This document shows, one piece after another, positions 8,817 through 17,734 of a stretch of DNA of 64,000 nucleotides (position 1 is the stretch's first letter; the number at the start of each line of letters is the position of its first letter). Below the pieces are notes generated by a model. It saw only the letters and a list, made by a program, of their open reading frames with translations. It ran no database searches and was not told where the DNA came from. A program made the position numbers and the translations under genes. Source of the stretch: Sphingobium sp. AP50 (lineage in GTDB: Bacteria > Pseudomonadota > Alphaproteobacteria > Sphingomonadales > Sphingomonadaceae); assembly GCF_900109095.1 (NCBI RefSeq), contig NZ_FNYZ01000016.1:1-64000 (forward strand), written 5' to 3'.

Positions 8817-8837
8817 GGTCAGACCTCATGTCTGCCG
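8817..8837. promoter_or_regulatory. Candidate LuxR operator (lux-box-like) before luxI
   Basis: CAGAC (8820-8824) and GTCTG (8830-8834) form a dyad with a five-base spacer, about 190 bases before luxI. Its size and symmetry resemble lux boxes, but the canonical sequence is not matched, so this is tentative. Confidence 0.35.
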
Positions 8838-8906
8838 TTGCAAGGGGCCATTCAGGGGCGGCAGCGGCAAGGTCGTTACCGAACGCCCTGGCTTCTCCGC
8901 GTCAGC

Positions 8907-9665
8907 CTAGGAGCGGCAAAAGGATCTGTAGCAGATCTGCCCGTCGAAAAGGCATCGCGCTACAAGCTCCGTGCGCTTGAAGACATCGTAGCGCCGCATC
9001 GCATCCTCCACATAATCCCGCACCGTGTGGTGGGACAGGTCGAGGATGATGCCGATTTCCCTGTCCGTCTTGCCGCAGGCGACGAGCGCGATGCAGTCGA
9101 GCTGCCTGGGAGTGAGCGTCGGCACGCGATCGTCGCCGGTCGCAAGGCCCCAGCGCTTGCACTGGATCCGCCGCGCGGCTTCGAAGGCGAACATGCCGAT
9201 GACCTGCACCGCGCCCAGCAGTTGCGCGGTCAGCTCGATCGGCCCGCGTCCTCCAAAGGAGCAGGTGCCGCGATATTCGCCGGGCGAATGCACGGGAACG
9301 GTGAGGCCTTCGACGAGGCCGAAGGGGCGGGCCTCGTCGAGGATGCGCAGCTGACGTTGGGTCAGGCTGATCATCGAGGGAATGAGGCTCCAAAGGAAGG
9401 CGGTGACCGTCCGCGTGCTGGCCGCGTGGACCGGATCGTCAATATAATAGTTGCTGAGCAGCGAGCGTTCGACCCATCCCTCATGATAGTTCATGATGAT
9501 GGTCGCTTCGCGGGGCGGCCCGACCAGATCGACATGGCTGACGAGCGCGAACTGCTCGCAGCCGATGGATGGCGTGATATCGCAAAGCAGGGCCTTCAAG
9601 GCAAATTCGTCTTCCGCCATCCGGCAATTGCCAATGAATTCGCTAAGCTGTGGACCGATATACAT
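8907..9665 (-). CDS. luxR: LuxR-family quorum-sensing transcription factor
   Basis: A 252-residue protein with an N-terminal autoinducer-binding domain (about 20-165) and a C-terminal LuxR helix-turn-helix. The HTH begins LTPRQLDCIALVACGKTDRE and continues with LSHHTVRDYVEDAMRR. Start ATG at 9665 (MYIGPQLSEF) is chosen for its upstream GGAG and for family length. Nearest partner is luxI on the same strand, 282 bases downstream, the usual tandem luxR-luxI order. It probably controls luxI and perhaps island transfer. Confidence 0.9.
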   Translation of the reverse strand: MYIGPQLSEFIGNCRMAEDEFALKALLCDITPSIGCEQFALVSHVDLVGPPREATIIMNYHEGWVERSLLSNYYIDDPVHAASTRTVTAFLWSLIPSMISLTQRQLRILDEARPFGLVEGLTVPVHSPGEYRGTCSFGGRGPIELTAQLLGAVQVIGMFAFEAARRIQCKRWGLATGDDRVPTLTPRQLDCIALVACGKTDREIGIILDLSHHTVRDYVEDAMRRYDVFKRTELVARCLFDGQICYRSFCRS

Positions 9666-10331
9666 GGGCGTTCTCCTCACTAGGGGCAGCGCCTTTGGGC
9701 AGTCTTCTCTCCAGGCAGGGTGGCGCGCATAGACGCGCCATCTGCGTTGCACGCGCCCGGGCATTCCGGTCGCGTGTCCCGCTCACCGCCTGGCTCTTGC
9801 CCTCAGCCGGCTTGTCCAACCGGCTGGAATCCTTCGCTCTACGGGACCGTTTGAGAGTATCTTACCTCACCACCGATGGTAGTGGGTTTTCGTCCGAAAC
9901 GGGATTTTGTGACATTTTCATGAATTGCCGTTGCAGAAGCGCAACGATTTTTCCCAGACGATTTCCGGGATGATGAGCTTTCATCCACATCGACCCTCGT
10001 TCACTCCGACTTTCTGGAGTGTCGACCATTCGAAAGCATGCCGTGAACTGGGCGAATACCCCAGCGCGACCCCATCAAGGCATCGCTGTCTTGACGGGGG
10101 CGTCCCCGTGAAGCGGGCAAACGCTGTCGACGGGCAGCATTGCCCGGAAGCTGGAACCGTGGTTGGAGGGAAAGCGCGATCGAGACCGCCACTCGTGGCC
10201 GCGTCCTGGAGGCGAGGGTGTGGGACGATGGCGCTCCATAGAGAAGGCGCCGGACGATCGATCTGATCGGCCCGGCGCTGCTGCAGGAGTGCTGATCGAG
10301 GCGCGGCCTTAGTCGGCCGAGCCCGTCCGGT
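9666..10331. other. Non-coding interval upstream of luxR
   Basis: About 670 bases with no convincing reading frame on either strand. The luxR promoter must lie here. A small dyad CGTTGC/GCAACG lies around 9930. Nothing else is evident. Confidence 0.5.
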
Positions 10332-10607
10332 TCAGCCGTTCAGCCGATCCTTGAGGGCCTTGGCAGGGGTGAAGCCCAGTTTCCTGGAGGCCGCGATGCT
10401 GATCGTCTCGCCGGTGGAAGGGTTGCGACCGTCGCGTGCGGCGCTGTGCTTCACCTTGAACTTGCCGAAGCCGGGTACGGAAACCTCCTCATCCTTTTCG
10501 GCAGCTGCGGCAATCTGCGCGAAAAGCCCGTCGACGACCTTCTTGACGTCGGTCTTGGCGAGACCTTCATTGGCTGCGATCGTGGCGATGAGGTCGGAAA
10601 GCGACAT
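10332..10607 (-). CDS. hup: HU-family DNA-binding protein
   Basis: 91 residues, the exact HU length. Helical N-terminus, then VSVPGFGKFKVKHSAARDGRNPSTGE, the beta arm of HU/IHF proteins with the conserved RxGRNPxTGE, and ending with FTPAKALKDRLNG. HU bends DNA without sequence specificity and helps recombination, replication and transcription. An island-borne paralogue may assist integration or transfer. A short gap separates it from the upstream coiled-coil gene on the same strand. Confidence 0.93.
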   Translation of the reverse strand: MSLSDLIATIAANEGLAKTDVKKVVDGLFAQIAAAAEKDEEVSVPGFGKFKVKHSAARDGRNPSTGETISIAASRKLGFTPAKALKDRLNG

Positions 10608-10711
10608 GGGTACTCGTCCTTGTGATGCGAATCGTGGCTCCGTTTGTTGCCGAAGCGGTGGCGAGCCGTCGAGGGAACGACTCGGCGACTTTGCTGCTCG
10701 ATGCGCATTGG

Positions 10712-11062
10712 TCAGCGCTTTTCAGATGCTGGTATCGACGAGGGCGGTGGCGGCGAGACGATCCGGGCGGGGGTCGGTTTCTGGCCTTGGGATGCGACCG
10801 CGGATATAGGCGCGGGGGACATTGGCTCCGGAGCGGGCGGCAGCGCTTTGAGCGCCTGAAGGGCGGCAGGGGCGCCGGCACGGATCGCGTGCTGAAGGAT
10901 GTCCCGAAAATCCCGCTCGCCGACCGCCTCGATGGGAAGTTCGACAACGATCGCACCATATCTTGCGCGAAGCGCGCTGCGCGCCGCCGCAATCTCCTCC
11001 TGCAATCTGCACTGGCGCGCTTCGAGGTCGGCCAGGCGCTCACGGTCATTCTGTTTGGGCAT
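10712..11062 (-). CDS. Hypothetical coiled-coil protein
   Basis: 116 residues. The N-terminal 35 are a charged coiled coil (RERLADLEARQCRLQEEIA), the middle is ordinary globular sequence, and the tail is proline-rich (PPAPEPMSPAP). Small proteins of this build are found beside conjugation genes in alphaproteobacterial islands, where some act as relaxosome accessories; I cannot name the family. Same strand as HU. Confidence 0.6.
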   Translation of the reverse strand: MPKQNDRERLADLEARQCRLQEEIAAARSALRARYGAIVVELPIEAVGERDFRDILQHAIRAGAPAALQALKALPPAPEPMSPAPISAVASQGQKPTPARIVSPPPPSSIPASEKR

Positions 11063-11330
11063 GATCCATTTTTCCTTATGGGTCTGCCCGCCGATGTCGA
11101 ATGTGGCACGATTTCATGCCGATGCAAGGTCGAGGGCAACGCGCGTTGGCAATCTTGGGGCAAACATGTCTTTCCTGATCCTGGCGTCGCCGGCTCGATG
11201 AAGCGGCGGTCCCACTGGCGCGCTGTGGAATTCAAAGCTAGGCCTCGCAGGCAGTGCGTGATGACCGCCCCGGCAGATCGGCATATATGAAGGGCTTACA
11301 CCAATGGCGTCGCGCCGCTATCGGGGCGAT

Positions 11331-11531
11331 ATGAGCATCATAGCGACCATCATGAACTCGGCGACGGGTCAGCCCATCCAGAAGATGACTTTCGGACGCA
11401 TGCCCAAGCCCTGGGTGACCTTCAATCTCGAGACGGGCGAGCGGGTGACCGCGGACCCTGCCCATGTCGGCCAGCCCGCTCCCGGCACGTTCGCCGCGCC
11501 TGTCGAGCTCTGGGTGACGCCCAAGGGATAA
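11331..11531 (+). CDS. Small hypothetical protein
   Basis: 66 residues (MSIIATIMNSATGQPIQKMT...). It has a mix of strand-like segments and no transmembrane helix. The start at 11331 is preferred over 11304. Not recognised. The long antisense frames across here are shadows of the downstream kinase gene. Confidence 0.4.
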   Translation: MSIIATIMNSATGQPIQKMTFGRMPKPWVTFNLETGERVTADPAHVGQPAPGTFAAPVELWVTPKG

Positions 11532-11661
11532 GAGCGCATGGAAGGGTAGAGGCGATGGCAGCGTGCGATCCTGACATGAGCGGGAGGCAGGGGTCCATGA
11601 TTGCGGGCGCCGCGACTTCTGAAAGGAGGTGGGACGGTTTGAGGCGAGCTTTGTCCCTGTC

Positions 11662-12456
11662 ATGCTGATACGCGCCTCTACCCTTCTGGGCCGCCAGGTG
11701 CGCGCGGTCAGTCGGCTCTCGGGTGGCGACCTTTCGAGCGTCTTCCGGCTCGATCTCGGCAATGGCGACACGGCCATCGCGAAACAGGCGCCAGATGTCG
11801 CGATCGAGGCGCGCATGTTGCGGCATTTGGCGCTTCGCAATGTGCCAGTGCCCGGCGTGATCGCACAGGATGGCGATCTCCTCATCATGGAGGATCTTCC
11901 CTCTTCGCGTGGCGGCGTCCGATCCTGGGCGGAGCTTGCCGAGATACTGGACAGTCTGCACGGCCGAAGCGGCACCCATTATGGCTGGGAGGAGGACTAT
12001 GCCTTCGGACCTGTCGCGATCTGCAATCGCCCGACGTCGAGCTGGGTGACCTTCTGGGCCGATCAGCGCCTGCGCTGCCATCTGCCCTATGTCGGTTTCG
12101 TCGTCGGCGAACGGATTTCCGCGCTTTGCGATCGACTGGGCGATCTTATTCCCGACAAGCCGGTGCCCTCGCTCCTCCATGGCGATCTGTGGTCGGGGAA
12201 TATCCTCTTCAACGGCGACCAGGTTGCCGGGCTGATCGACCCTGCCTGCTATTATGGCGATCGGGAAGTTGATTGTGCCATGCTCGGCCTGTTCGATAAT
12301 CCGCCGGCCGCATTTTTCGAGGCCTGTGGCCTGGAAGCAGGCTGGGAGCAGCGCCAGCCTGTCTATCGGCTCTGGCCGCTTCTGGTCCATCTTCGCCTGT
12401 TCGGGGACGCCTATGCCCGGCAGGTGGGGACATGCCTTGGCGAACTGGGGTTCTGA
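11662..12456 (+). CDS. Fructosamine kinase family protein
   Basis: 264 residues of the fructosamine-3-kinase/APH fold. RLSGGDLSSVFRLDLGNG gives the nucleotide-binding strands, AIAKQA the ATP-contacting Lys, LHGDLWSGNILF near 170 the catalytic HGDLW-x-GN, and GLIDPACYYGDRE the metal-binding DP/DxA. The family phosphorylates glycated lysines or ketosamines, promoting deglycation. A strong AAAGGAGGT lies 33 bases before the chosen ATG; a GTG at 11629 overlaps it and is unlikely to be used. Confidence 0.85.
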   Translation: MLIRASTLLGRQVRAVSRLSGGDLSSVFRLDLGNGDTAIAKQAPDVAIEARMLRHLALRNVPVPGVIAQDGDLLIMEDLPSSRGGVRSWAELAEILDSLHGRSGTHYGWEEDYAFGPVAICNRPTSSWVTFWADQRLRCHLPYVGFVVGERISALCDRLGDLIPDKPVPSLLHGDLWSGNILFNGDQVAGLIDPACYYGDREVDCAMLGLFDNPPAAFFEACGLEAGWEQRQPVYRLWPLLVHLRLFGDAYARQVGTCLGELGF

Positions 12457-12531
12457 ACCCGTCTTTCTGGCGGATATTGATGTAGGTGTTTCGCCATCGG
12501 TCGCGGCTCGATCTCGCCTCAACCGCGCATG

Positions 12532-12795
12532 TTATTCCTTCTCGAGGATCGTCCCGAGCATGCGGTTCCAGGTCGAGCCCGCGACCTGCGCACCAATCTT
12601 GACGCCTTCGGTCGACATCTGCTCGCCGCCGGCCTCCAGCGCGGCAGGGCCAGGATCCCTGATGGCTTCAAGCGTCGCACGCGCCTGCGGCAGATAGCTT
12701 TGCCACATGGGCTTGCCTTCGAACTTGATGTTCTCGGCATGGCCATCGAAGCTGCAAAGTGCGCGGGCGGCGCGCTCCAGGGGAGATTTTGCCAT
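12532..12795 (-). CDS. Hypothetical protein
   Basis: 87 residues from ATG 12795 (MAKSPLERAARALC). A longer frame to 12852 cannot be excluded, and no Shine-Dalgarno favours either start. The sequence is soluble, mainly helical at the N-terminus, with a short conserved-looking FEGKPMWQSYLPQARATLEA. Not recognised. It is convergent with the kinase gene and divergent from the next gene. Confidence 0.55.
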   Translation of the reverse strand: MAKSPLERAARALCSFDGHAENIKFEGKPMWQSYLPQARATLEAIRDPGPAALEAGGEQMSTEGVKIGAQVAGSTWNRMLGTILEKE

Positions 12796-12908
12796 GGCTG
12801 GATAATAGCCGGAATATTGGTCGATGGCCATCGGGATACCGGCGTGCGACATATTGGCCGATCTTGGGGGGATACTATTTTGATCGGAGATACGGAAATG
12901 CAGCGGTC

Positions 12909-13400
12909 ATGCTGACGGACGAAGCAACTGGATCGACCGGGGCGCCGCAAACCCGCGACTATTTCGCTGAAATGTATGTTGCCGGCATACTCGCCGATGC
13001 CGGTTGGGACGTCTATTTCCCCCGCCGCGACAAGGGGTTCGACATGATCGTCAGCCGTCCCGTCGGCGCATCGACGATAGTCCGCCCGGTTCAGGTAAAG
13101 GGCAAATATTCAACCGACGAGAAGACCGACAAGGCGAGATACGGCTATGTCGGGCGCGTCACCGCCTTCCACAATGACATGATCCTGGCCATGCCCTATT
13201 TCACCTCGCAAAGCCTCGGTGCCCCGATGCTGATCGCGTGGATGCCGCGCGCAGAGATCAAGCAGCACAGCAAGGGCTGGCGGTGCGAACCTGCCAGATT
13301 TGTGGGTGGCGTTCCCGAGGCACGGCCCGGTTTCGCCCATTTTTTTGGGGCAGCGGGACTGAGCGCGTTCGAGGCGGAGGTCGGGGTTTCCATTATTTAG
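12909..13400 (+). CDS. Hypothetical protein with PD-(D/E)XK-nuclease-like core
   Basis: 163 residues. YFAEMYVAGILADAGWDVYF, then DKGFDMIV and VRPVQVKGKY, have the spacing of the helix-E, D, QxK core of restriction-endonuclease-like folds. Start ATG 12909 is chosen because the upstream extension of the frame overlaps the antisense gene and looks non-coding. Similar orphan genes on plasmids may be nucleases or inactive scaffolds; function is unknown. Confidence 0.6.
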   Translation: MLTDEATGSTGAPQTRDYFAEMYVAGILADAGWDVYFPRRDKGFDMIVSRPVGASTIVRPVQVKGKYSTDEKTDKARYGYVGRVTAFHNDMILAMPYFTSQSLGAPMLIAWMPRAEIKQHSKGWRCEPARFVGGVPEARPGFAHFFGAAGLSAFEAEVGVSII

Positions 13401-13586
13401 ACCGCTTGGTCGTGGACGATTTCAAGGGGTATGAGCGTCTCCCCGTCGGGGACCGGGCTCTGCTCCGCGTGCCGCTCCATCGAGCCGTCTGCGCCGTCTC
13501 GCCCCTTCGGGCTGTGATCCCTGACGCACTGCGGGCATCGCGCTGCGCGCGCTGGTGCCGGTTTGAGCCGGCCAGTCCAAAGCGCT

Positions 13587-13745
13587 GTGGGCGCCGCTGC
13601 CCTCTAGGCCCGTCGCGGCGGGCTGCAAGCCGGCCTACGGCGCGGCTCCTCCACTTCGTTCCGGTCCTGACGGATGCCGCCCGCCTCTGGAGCCGGGCCT
13701 TGCCGGTTCGCTCTTGCCGCCCACCCCGCTTCGGCCGGGCCGGTG
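13587..13745 (+). repeat. GC-rich leader repeat, copy A (before the ParB-like gene)
   Basis: About 160 bases highly similar to 16103-16262 and more distantly to 18242-18331. Shared blocks include GTGGGCG-CGCTGCCCT-TAGGCCC, CTCCTCCACT, GCCGCCCGCCTCTG and TCGGTTCGCTC-TGCCGCCCACC. It ends about 28 bases before the start codon and is rich in potential stems. The rest of 13401-13772 shows no gene. Confidence 0.65.
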
Positions 13746-13772
13746 GTGTTAGTCAAGAGAAGGAACCACGTC

Positions 13773-15599
13773 ATGGAACTCAAGCATATCGACATCGCCA
13801 ATCTTGCCGTCTCGACCGCCAATATGCGGGGCGTGAAGAAGGCGCCCGACCTCGCCAATATCCTGCCCTCCGTCCGGGCGAGGGGGATTCTCGTGCCGCT
13901 GATCGTGCGGCAGAACGGCACGCCTGAAACCTATGAGATCGTCGCGGGCAAGCGGCGCTATCATGCCGCCCTTGTCGTCGCTGAGGAAAATGGTGGGATC
14001 GATCCGCTTCCCTGCGCCGTCATCGCGGCCGGGGACGACGCCGCCGCGCTCGAAGCCTCGCTCATTGAGAATATCGCGAGGTTGGACCCCGATGAGGTGA
14101 CTCGCTGGGAAACCTTCACCCGTCTCGTCAAGCAAGGGCGGACGCCGGAGGATATTTCCAACACCTTTGGGCTTACGGCCTTGCAGGTGAAACGGACCCT
14201 CGCGCTCGGCAACCTTCTGCCGCGCATCCGGGGACTCTATCGCGCCGAGAAGATCGACGCGACCACGGTGCGGCATCTGACCCTTGCCTCGAAGCCGCAG
14301 CAGAAGGCATGGCTCGCCCTGCTCGATGATAAGGACGCCTATGTCCCTGTCGGTCACCGTCTCAAGGAATGGCTGTTCGGCGGAGCCAGCATTCCGACCA
14401 GCGCGGCGATCTTCCCGCTCGAAGCCTATAAGGGGGAGATCGTAGCGGACCTGTTCGGGGAGGATAGTTTCTTCGCCAGCGCCGACCAGTTCTGGGAAGC
14501 GCAGAACGCCGCGATCGAGGCCAGGGCGGACAGCTATCGGGACGTTGGCTGGGCCGATGTCATCACTCTTGAGCCGGGAGCCTATTTCCATGGCTGGGAA
14601 CATGAGCATTGCCCCAAGAAGAAGGGCGGGCGGGTCTATATCAGCATCGACCATCGCGGCAGCGTCAGCTTCCATGAAGGCTATGTCACCACCAAGGAAG
14701 CGCGCAAGATCGAGAAAGGGGAGAGCATCGAGCGTCCGGCGCGTCCTGAACTCAGCGCCCCGCTCACCGAATATCTGAACCTCCATCGTCATGCGGCGGT
14801 GGCGGCGAAGGTCGCGGAAACTCCTGCCGTCGCGCTGCGGTTGATGGTCGCCCATGCGATCTGTGGTTCCACCCTGTGGCGGGTCGAGCGCCAGTCGCAA
14901 AAGAGCCGGAACGATGCGACCAGCGAAAGCGTCGAAAGCTGCCTCTCGGAAGGTTCGACCGATTTCTTCCGGCGCGAGGCGCTGGCGATGCTGGCGCTGG
15001 ACGAGGACGAACCCACCCTTGTCGGCTGCGATGCGGACATTGTGCCTCTCTTCGCAAGGCTCATGACGCTGCCCGACAAGGACGTTCTTGCCGTGCTTGC
15101 GGTGGTGATGGCCGAGTCGCTCCAGTCGGGAACCATGCTGATCGAACTGCTGGGCAGTCAGCTGGAGGTCGATATGGCGCAGGTCTGGGAGGCCGACGAC
15201 GCCTTTATCGAACTGCTGCGCGACAAGGCGCTTGTCGGTCATCTTCTTGCCGATGTGGCCGGGGCCGAGGTGGCGGCGTCGAACGCCAAGGAAAGCGGCA
15301 AGGGCCAGCGCGGGATCATGTTCAACTGCCTCCATGGCCAGATGGGTTGGGAGAAGCGCGAGGGCTGGGTGCCACGCTGGATGAGCTTCCCGCCGAGCGC
15401 TTATACCAGCCGGGGCGGGGTCGCGCCGGTCGATCAATGGGCGGCGCTGGAAGCGACTCTGGCCCCGGCACCCGAACAGCCCGACGAACCCGAAGGGCAG
15501 GCGACGCCCGATATCGTCGAACCCGCCGACGCGTCTGCTGAAGCGGCGAGCGATCCCGTGTCGGACGATGCCGCAGGGCCGGAGCAACTGGCCGCCTGA
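13773..15599 (+). CDS. ParB/RepB/Spo0J-family protein
   Basis: 608 residues, much longer than segregation ParB (about 300). The N-terminal ParB-like domain has the box-II-like motif EIVAGKRRYHAA at about residues 50-61 and the following ALEASLIENIARLDPDEVT. An HTH region follows (ISNTFGLTALQVKRTLALG), then a large unassigned C-terminal half ending acidic and proline-rich. No ParA neighbour is seen. Long stand-alone ParB-like proteins of this type are common on sphingomonad islands and plasmids and probably act as nucleases or regulators rather than partition proteins. GAGAAGGAA precedes ATG 13773. Confidence 0.85.
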   Translation: MELKHIDIANLAVSTANMRGVKKAPDLANILPSVRARGILVPLIVRQNGTPETYEIVAGKRRYHAALVVAEENGGIDPLPCAVIAAGDDAAALEASLIENIARLDPDEVTRWETFTRLVKQGRTPEDISNTFGLTALQVKRTLALGNLLPRIRGLYRAEKIDATTVRHLTLASKPQQKAWLALLDDKDAYVPVGHRLKEWLFGGASIPTSAAIFPLEAYKGEIVADLFGEDSFFASADQFWEAQNAAIEARADSYRDVGWADVITLEPGAYFHGWEHEHCPKKKGGRVYISIDHRGSVSFHEGYVTTKEARKIEKGESIERPARPELSAPLTEYLNLHRHAAVAAKVAETPAVALRLMVAHAICGSTLWRVERQSQKSRNDATSESVESCLSEGSTDFFRREALAMLALDEDEPTLVGCDADIVPLFARLMTLPDKDVLAVLAVVMAESLQSGTMLIELLGSQLEVDMAQVWEADDAFIELLRDKALVGHLLADVAGAEVAASNAKESGKGQRGIMFNCLHGQMGWEKREGWVPRWMSFPPSAYTSRGGVAPVDQWAALEATLAPAPEQPDEPEGQATPDIVEPADASAEAASDPVSDDAAGPEQLAA

Positions 15600-15607
15600 T
15601 CACCACA

Positions 15608-15644
15608 GGGCAGGTGGCGGTCCGTTCCGCCGCCTGCCCTTTTT
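15608..15644 (+). terminator. Rho-independent terminator after the ParB-like gene
   Basis: GGGCAGGTGGCGG (15608-15620) pairs with CCGCCGCCTGCCC (15627-15639), loop of six, followed by TTTTT. It lies 9 bases after the stop codon. Confidence 0.9.
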
Positions 15645-15663
15645 GCATGAAAGGAACCGTCTC

Positions 15664-15882
15664 ATGGCTGCCCGCAGGCCCGAAGGCTGCATGGCCGACC
15701 GCTTCCGCATCGGCCTCGCCACCCTCAACTATCTCCCCCGCATCACCTATTATCTCCACGTGAAGGACGACTTCACCTTCCCCGAAATCGCCTTCCGTCT
15801 TGGCTGCTCGGTCTGGGACGTCGAGGAACATTTCGCTGCCGCGCTCGCCCATCTCGACGAAGCCGTGCATCGCGGGGGTTGA
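15664..15882 (+). CDS. Small protein with sigma-region-4-like HTH
   Basis: 72 residues. The segment FTFPEIAFRLGCSVWDVEEH resembles the helix-turn-helix of sigma factor region 4, preceded by LPRITYYLHVKDD. It probably binds DNA. ATG 15664 has AAAGGAA upstream. A GC-rich hairpin (15899-15923) follows the stop. It is one of several small genes between the parB-like and ardC genes. Target unknown. Confidence 0.6.
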   Translation: MAARRPEGCMADRFRIGLATLNYLPRITYYLHVKDDFTFPEIAFRLGCSVWDVEEHFAAALAHLDEAVHRGG

Positions 15883-15898
15883 TGCAGGGAGGAAAGCG

Positions 15899-15923
15899 CG
15901 CCGGGCGGCTCGGCCGCCCGGCG
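15899..15923 (+). terminator. GC-rich hairpin after the HTH gene
   Basis: CGCCGGGCGG pairs with CCGCCCGGCG around a five-base loop and is followed by GTGTTTG. The T-run is poor, so it is a weak or factor-assisted terminator. Confidence 0.5.
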
Positions 15924-16102
15924 GTGTTTGAGCAGGTGCATCCCGCGCCGGTTTTTCCCTGATGCGCCGCTTCGTCCATTCCAATGCATTGATCAGCGAA
16001 TGCGGAGCGCTGCGGGTCGCAGCGCGAACAGGTCGGGCGGCCACCGCGCCCGGGCGCGGTGATGTTTGCCGGTTGGTTTGGTCGGCCTCCGGAGAGGCGG
16101 GG

Positions 16103-16262
16103 GTGGGCGTCGCTGCCCTATAGGCCCACCGCGGCGAGCCGCAAGTCGGGGCTTAAGCCCCAACTCCTCCACTGCGTTGCGGCCCTGCGGGTGCCGCCCG
16201 CCTCTGACGGCGGGCCTGTCGGTTCGCTCCTGCCGCCCACCCCCGCCGTTCCGGCGGCCGGT
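16103..16262 (+). repeat. GC-rich leader repeat, copy B (before ardC)
   Basis: Second copy of the 13587-13745 element, ending about 23 bases before the ardC start codon. It shares the same block order, with small indels and a substituted hairpin (GGGGCTTAAGCCCC). Conservation of blocks with compensating changes would be expected of a structured RNA leader. Confidence 0.65.
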
Positions 16263-16285
16263 GCGATGCGAAGGGAGTAAGAACG

Positions 16286-17254
16286 ATGAGTTATCAGGAT
16301 CAGCCGCAGCGCTTTGGTTCCACCCTCTACGCCGAAGTGACGGAGCGCATCATTGCCGAACTGGAAGCGGGAACCCTGCCATGGGTCAAGCCTTGGGATG
16401 ATGGCAAGGCAACGCTTGGCCTGCCGCGCAACGCCGGAACCGGACGGCGCTATTCAGGCATAAACATACTCATTCTCTGGAGCACCCTTTTCGAGCGGGG
16501 CTATCAGTCGCAGGGCTGGCTTACCTATCGGCAGGCGGTCGCGCTTGGCGGGCACGTCCGCAAGGGCGAGCAGGGCACGACCGTCTGCTATGCCGACAAA
16601 TTCACGCCCAAGGCCAAGGACGGCGACCCGATTCGGGACGGCGACGAGGCCCGGCAGGTCGCTTTCCTGAAGCGCTTCACGGTCTTCAATCTGGACCAGA
16701 TCGAGGGGGTGGATTTGGAACCCGCCCGGATCAGCACCACGCATAATGAGGCGGTCCTGATCCCCCGCGCGCAAGCGTTGATCGATGCGACCGGTGCGGA
16801 AATCCGCATCGGCGGGAGCGACGCCTATTATGCCCCGGCCACCGATCAAATCTGCGTTCCCCCGCCCGAAGTCTATGATGAACCCATCAACTGGTATCGG
16901 ACGGTCCTCCATGAACTGACCCATTTTTCTGGTCATCGCTCGCGCCTCGACCGCCTGCCCAAGACCGGATTCGGCAGCCCCGATTATGCCCGCGAGGAAC
17001 TGATCGCGGAAATGGGGAGCGCCTTCCTTTGCGCCGAATTGGGGATCGTGCCGACCGTCCGCCATAGCGACTATCTGGGATCGTGGCTTTCCGTCCTTCG
17101 CGAGGATGCCCGCGCCATTTTCCGCGCCGCCAGTCAGGCGAGCAAGGCCGCCGACTTTCTTCTGGGCTTCCTGCCCCCGGCGCAATCGGGCGAGGAAGCG
17201 ATGACCATCGAAGGGAGGTCCTCCTCAGACGCGTGGCTGGGGAGGACGGCATGA
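16286..17254 (+). CDS. ardC: ArdC-like antirestriction protein
   Basis: 322 residues. The N-terminal ArdC ssDNA-binding domain (about 1-130; YAEVTERIIAELEAG, LPWVKPW) is followed by a zincin-like metallopeptidase domain with HELTHFSGH at about 209-217 and the downstream REELIAEMG glutamate. ArdC proteins protect incoming single-stranded DNA from restriction during conjugation. The 3' end overlaps the DUF2958 gene by ATGA, so the two are co-translated. Placement upstream of transfer genes fits a role in establishment. Confidence 0.9.
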   Translation: MSYQDQPQRFGSTLYAEVTERIIAELEAGTLPWVKPWDDGKATLGLPRNAGTGRRYSGINILILWSTLFERGYQSQGWLTYRQAVALGGHVRKGEQGTTVCYADKFTPKAKDGDPIRDGDEARQVAFLKRFTVFNLDQIEGVDLEPARISTTHNEAVLIPRAQALIDATGAEIRIGGSDAYYAPATDQICVPPPEVYDEPINWYRTVLHELTHFSGHRSRLDRLPKTGFGSPDYAREELIAEMGSAFLCAELGIVPTVRHSDYLGSWLSVLREDARAIFRAASQASKAADFLLGFLPPAQSGEEAMTIEGRSSSDAWLGRTA

Positions 17255-17676
17255 TCCTCCTTGAACCCCAGCATATCGCAGCCCTTCAGGCGAACACCGC
17301 AGCGCGCCGTGCCGCGCAGGAGAAGGGCGAAAGGGAGCCGAACCCGGTGCCAGTGGTCAAATTCTTCAATCCCGTCGGCGCGGCGACATGGCTTGTAACC
17401 GAGCTTTGCGAGGATGGCGACGCCATGTTTGGGCTCGCTGACCTTGGCTTTGGCTGTCCTGAACTGGGCTATTTCAGCCTCACGGAGATCACGGCCCTTC
17501 GCCTTCCCTTTGGGCTTCGGATCGAGCGGGACATCGGCTTTAGCGGACTTGTTCCGCTGTCCCTTTGGGCGGACGCGGCGCGGGTCGCAGGTTCCATCAT
17601 CCAAGCCCAACCCCTCATCTGGGCCATCGCCGGGAATCTCCCCGACGAACCCGAAAACGGCAGGGCCATAGACTGA
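17251..17676 (+). CDS. DUF2958 family protein
   Basis: 141 residues. VVKFFNPVGAATWLVTELCE and then DTMFGLADLG-like and ELGYFSLTEI segments are typical of DUF2958, a small domain of unknown function in plasmids and conjugative islands next to ArdC. The start is fixed by the ATGA overlap with ardC. Confidence 0.85.
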   Translation: MILLEPQHIAALQANTAARRAAQEKGEREPNPVPVVKFFNPVGAATWLVTELCEDGDAMFGLADLGFGCPELGYFSLTEITALRLPFGLRIERDIGFSGLVPLSLWADAARVAGSIIQAQPLIWAIAGNLPDEPENGRAID

Positions 17677-17734
17677 ACACGGCAACGAGGCGGGATCGCA
17701 CCGGGCAATCCCGCCGCCAACATAGGGGGATGAC

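Noticed and set aside
11422..12522. 366-residue minus-strand frame opposite the fructosamine kinase gene
   Set aside because: No recognisable domain; the + strand has all kinase motifs.
13749..15587. 612-residue minus-strand frame opposite the ParB-like gene
   Set aside because: Composition is that of a GC-rich shadow frame; the + strand frame has clear ParB motifs.
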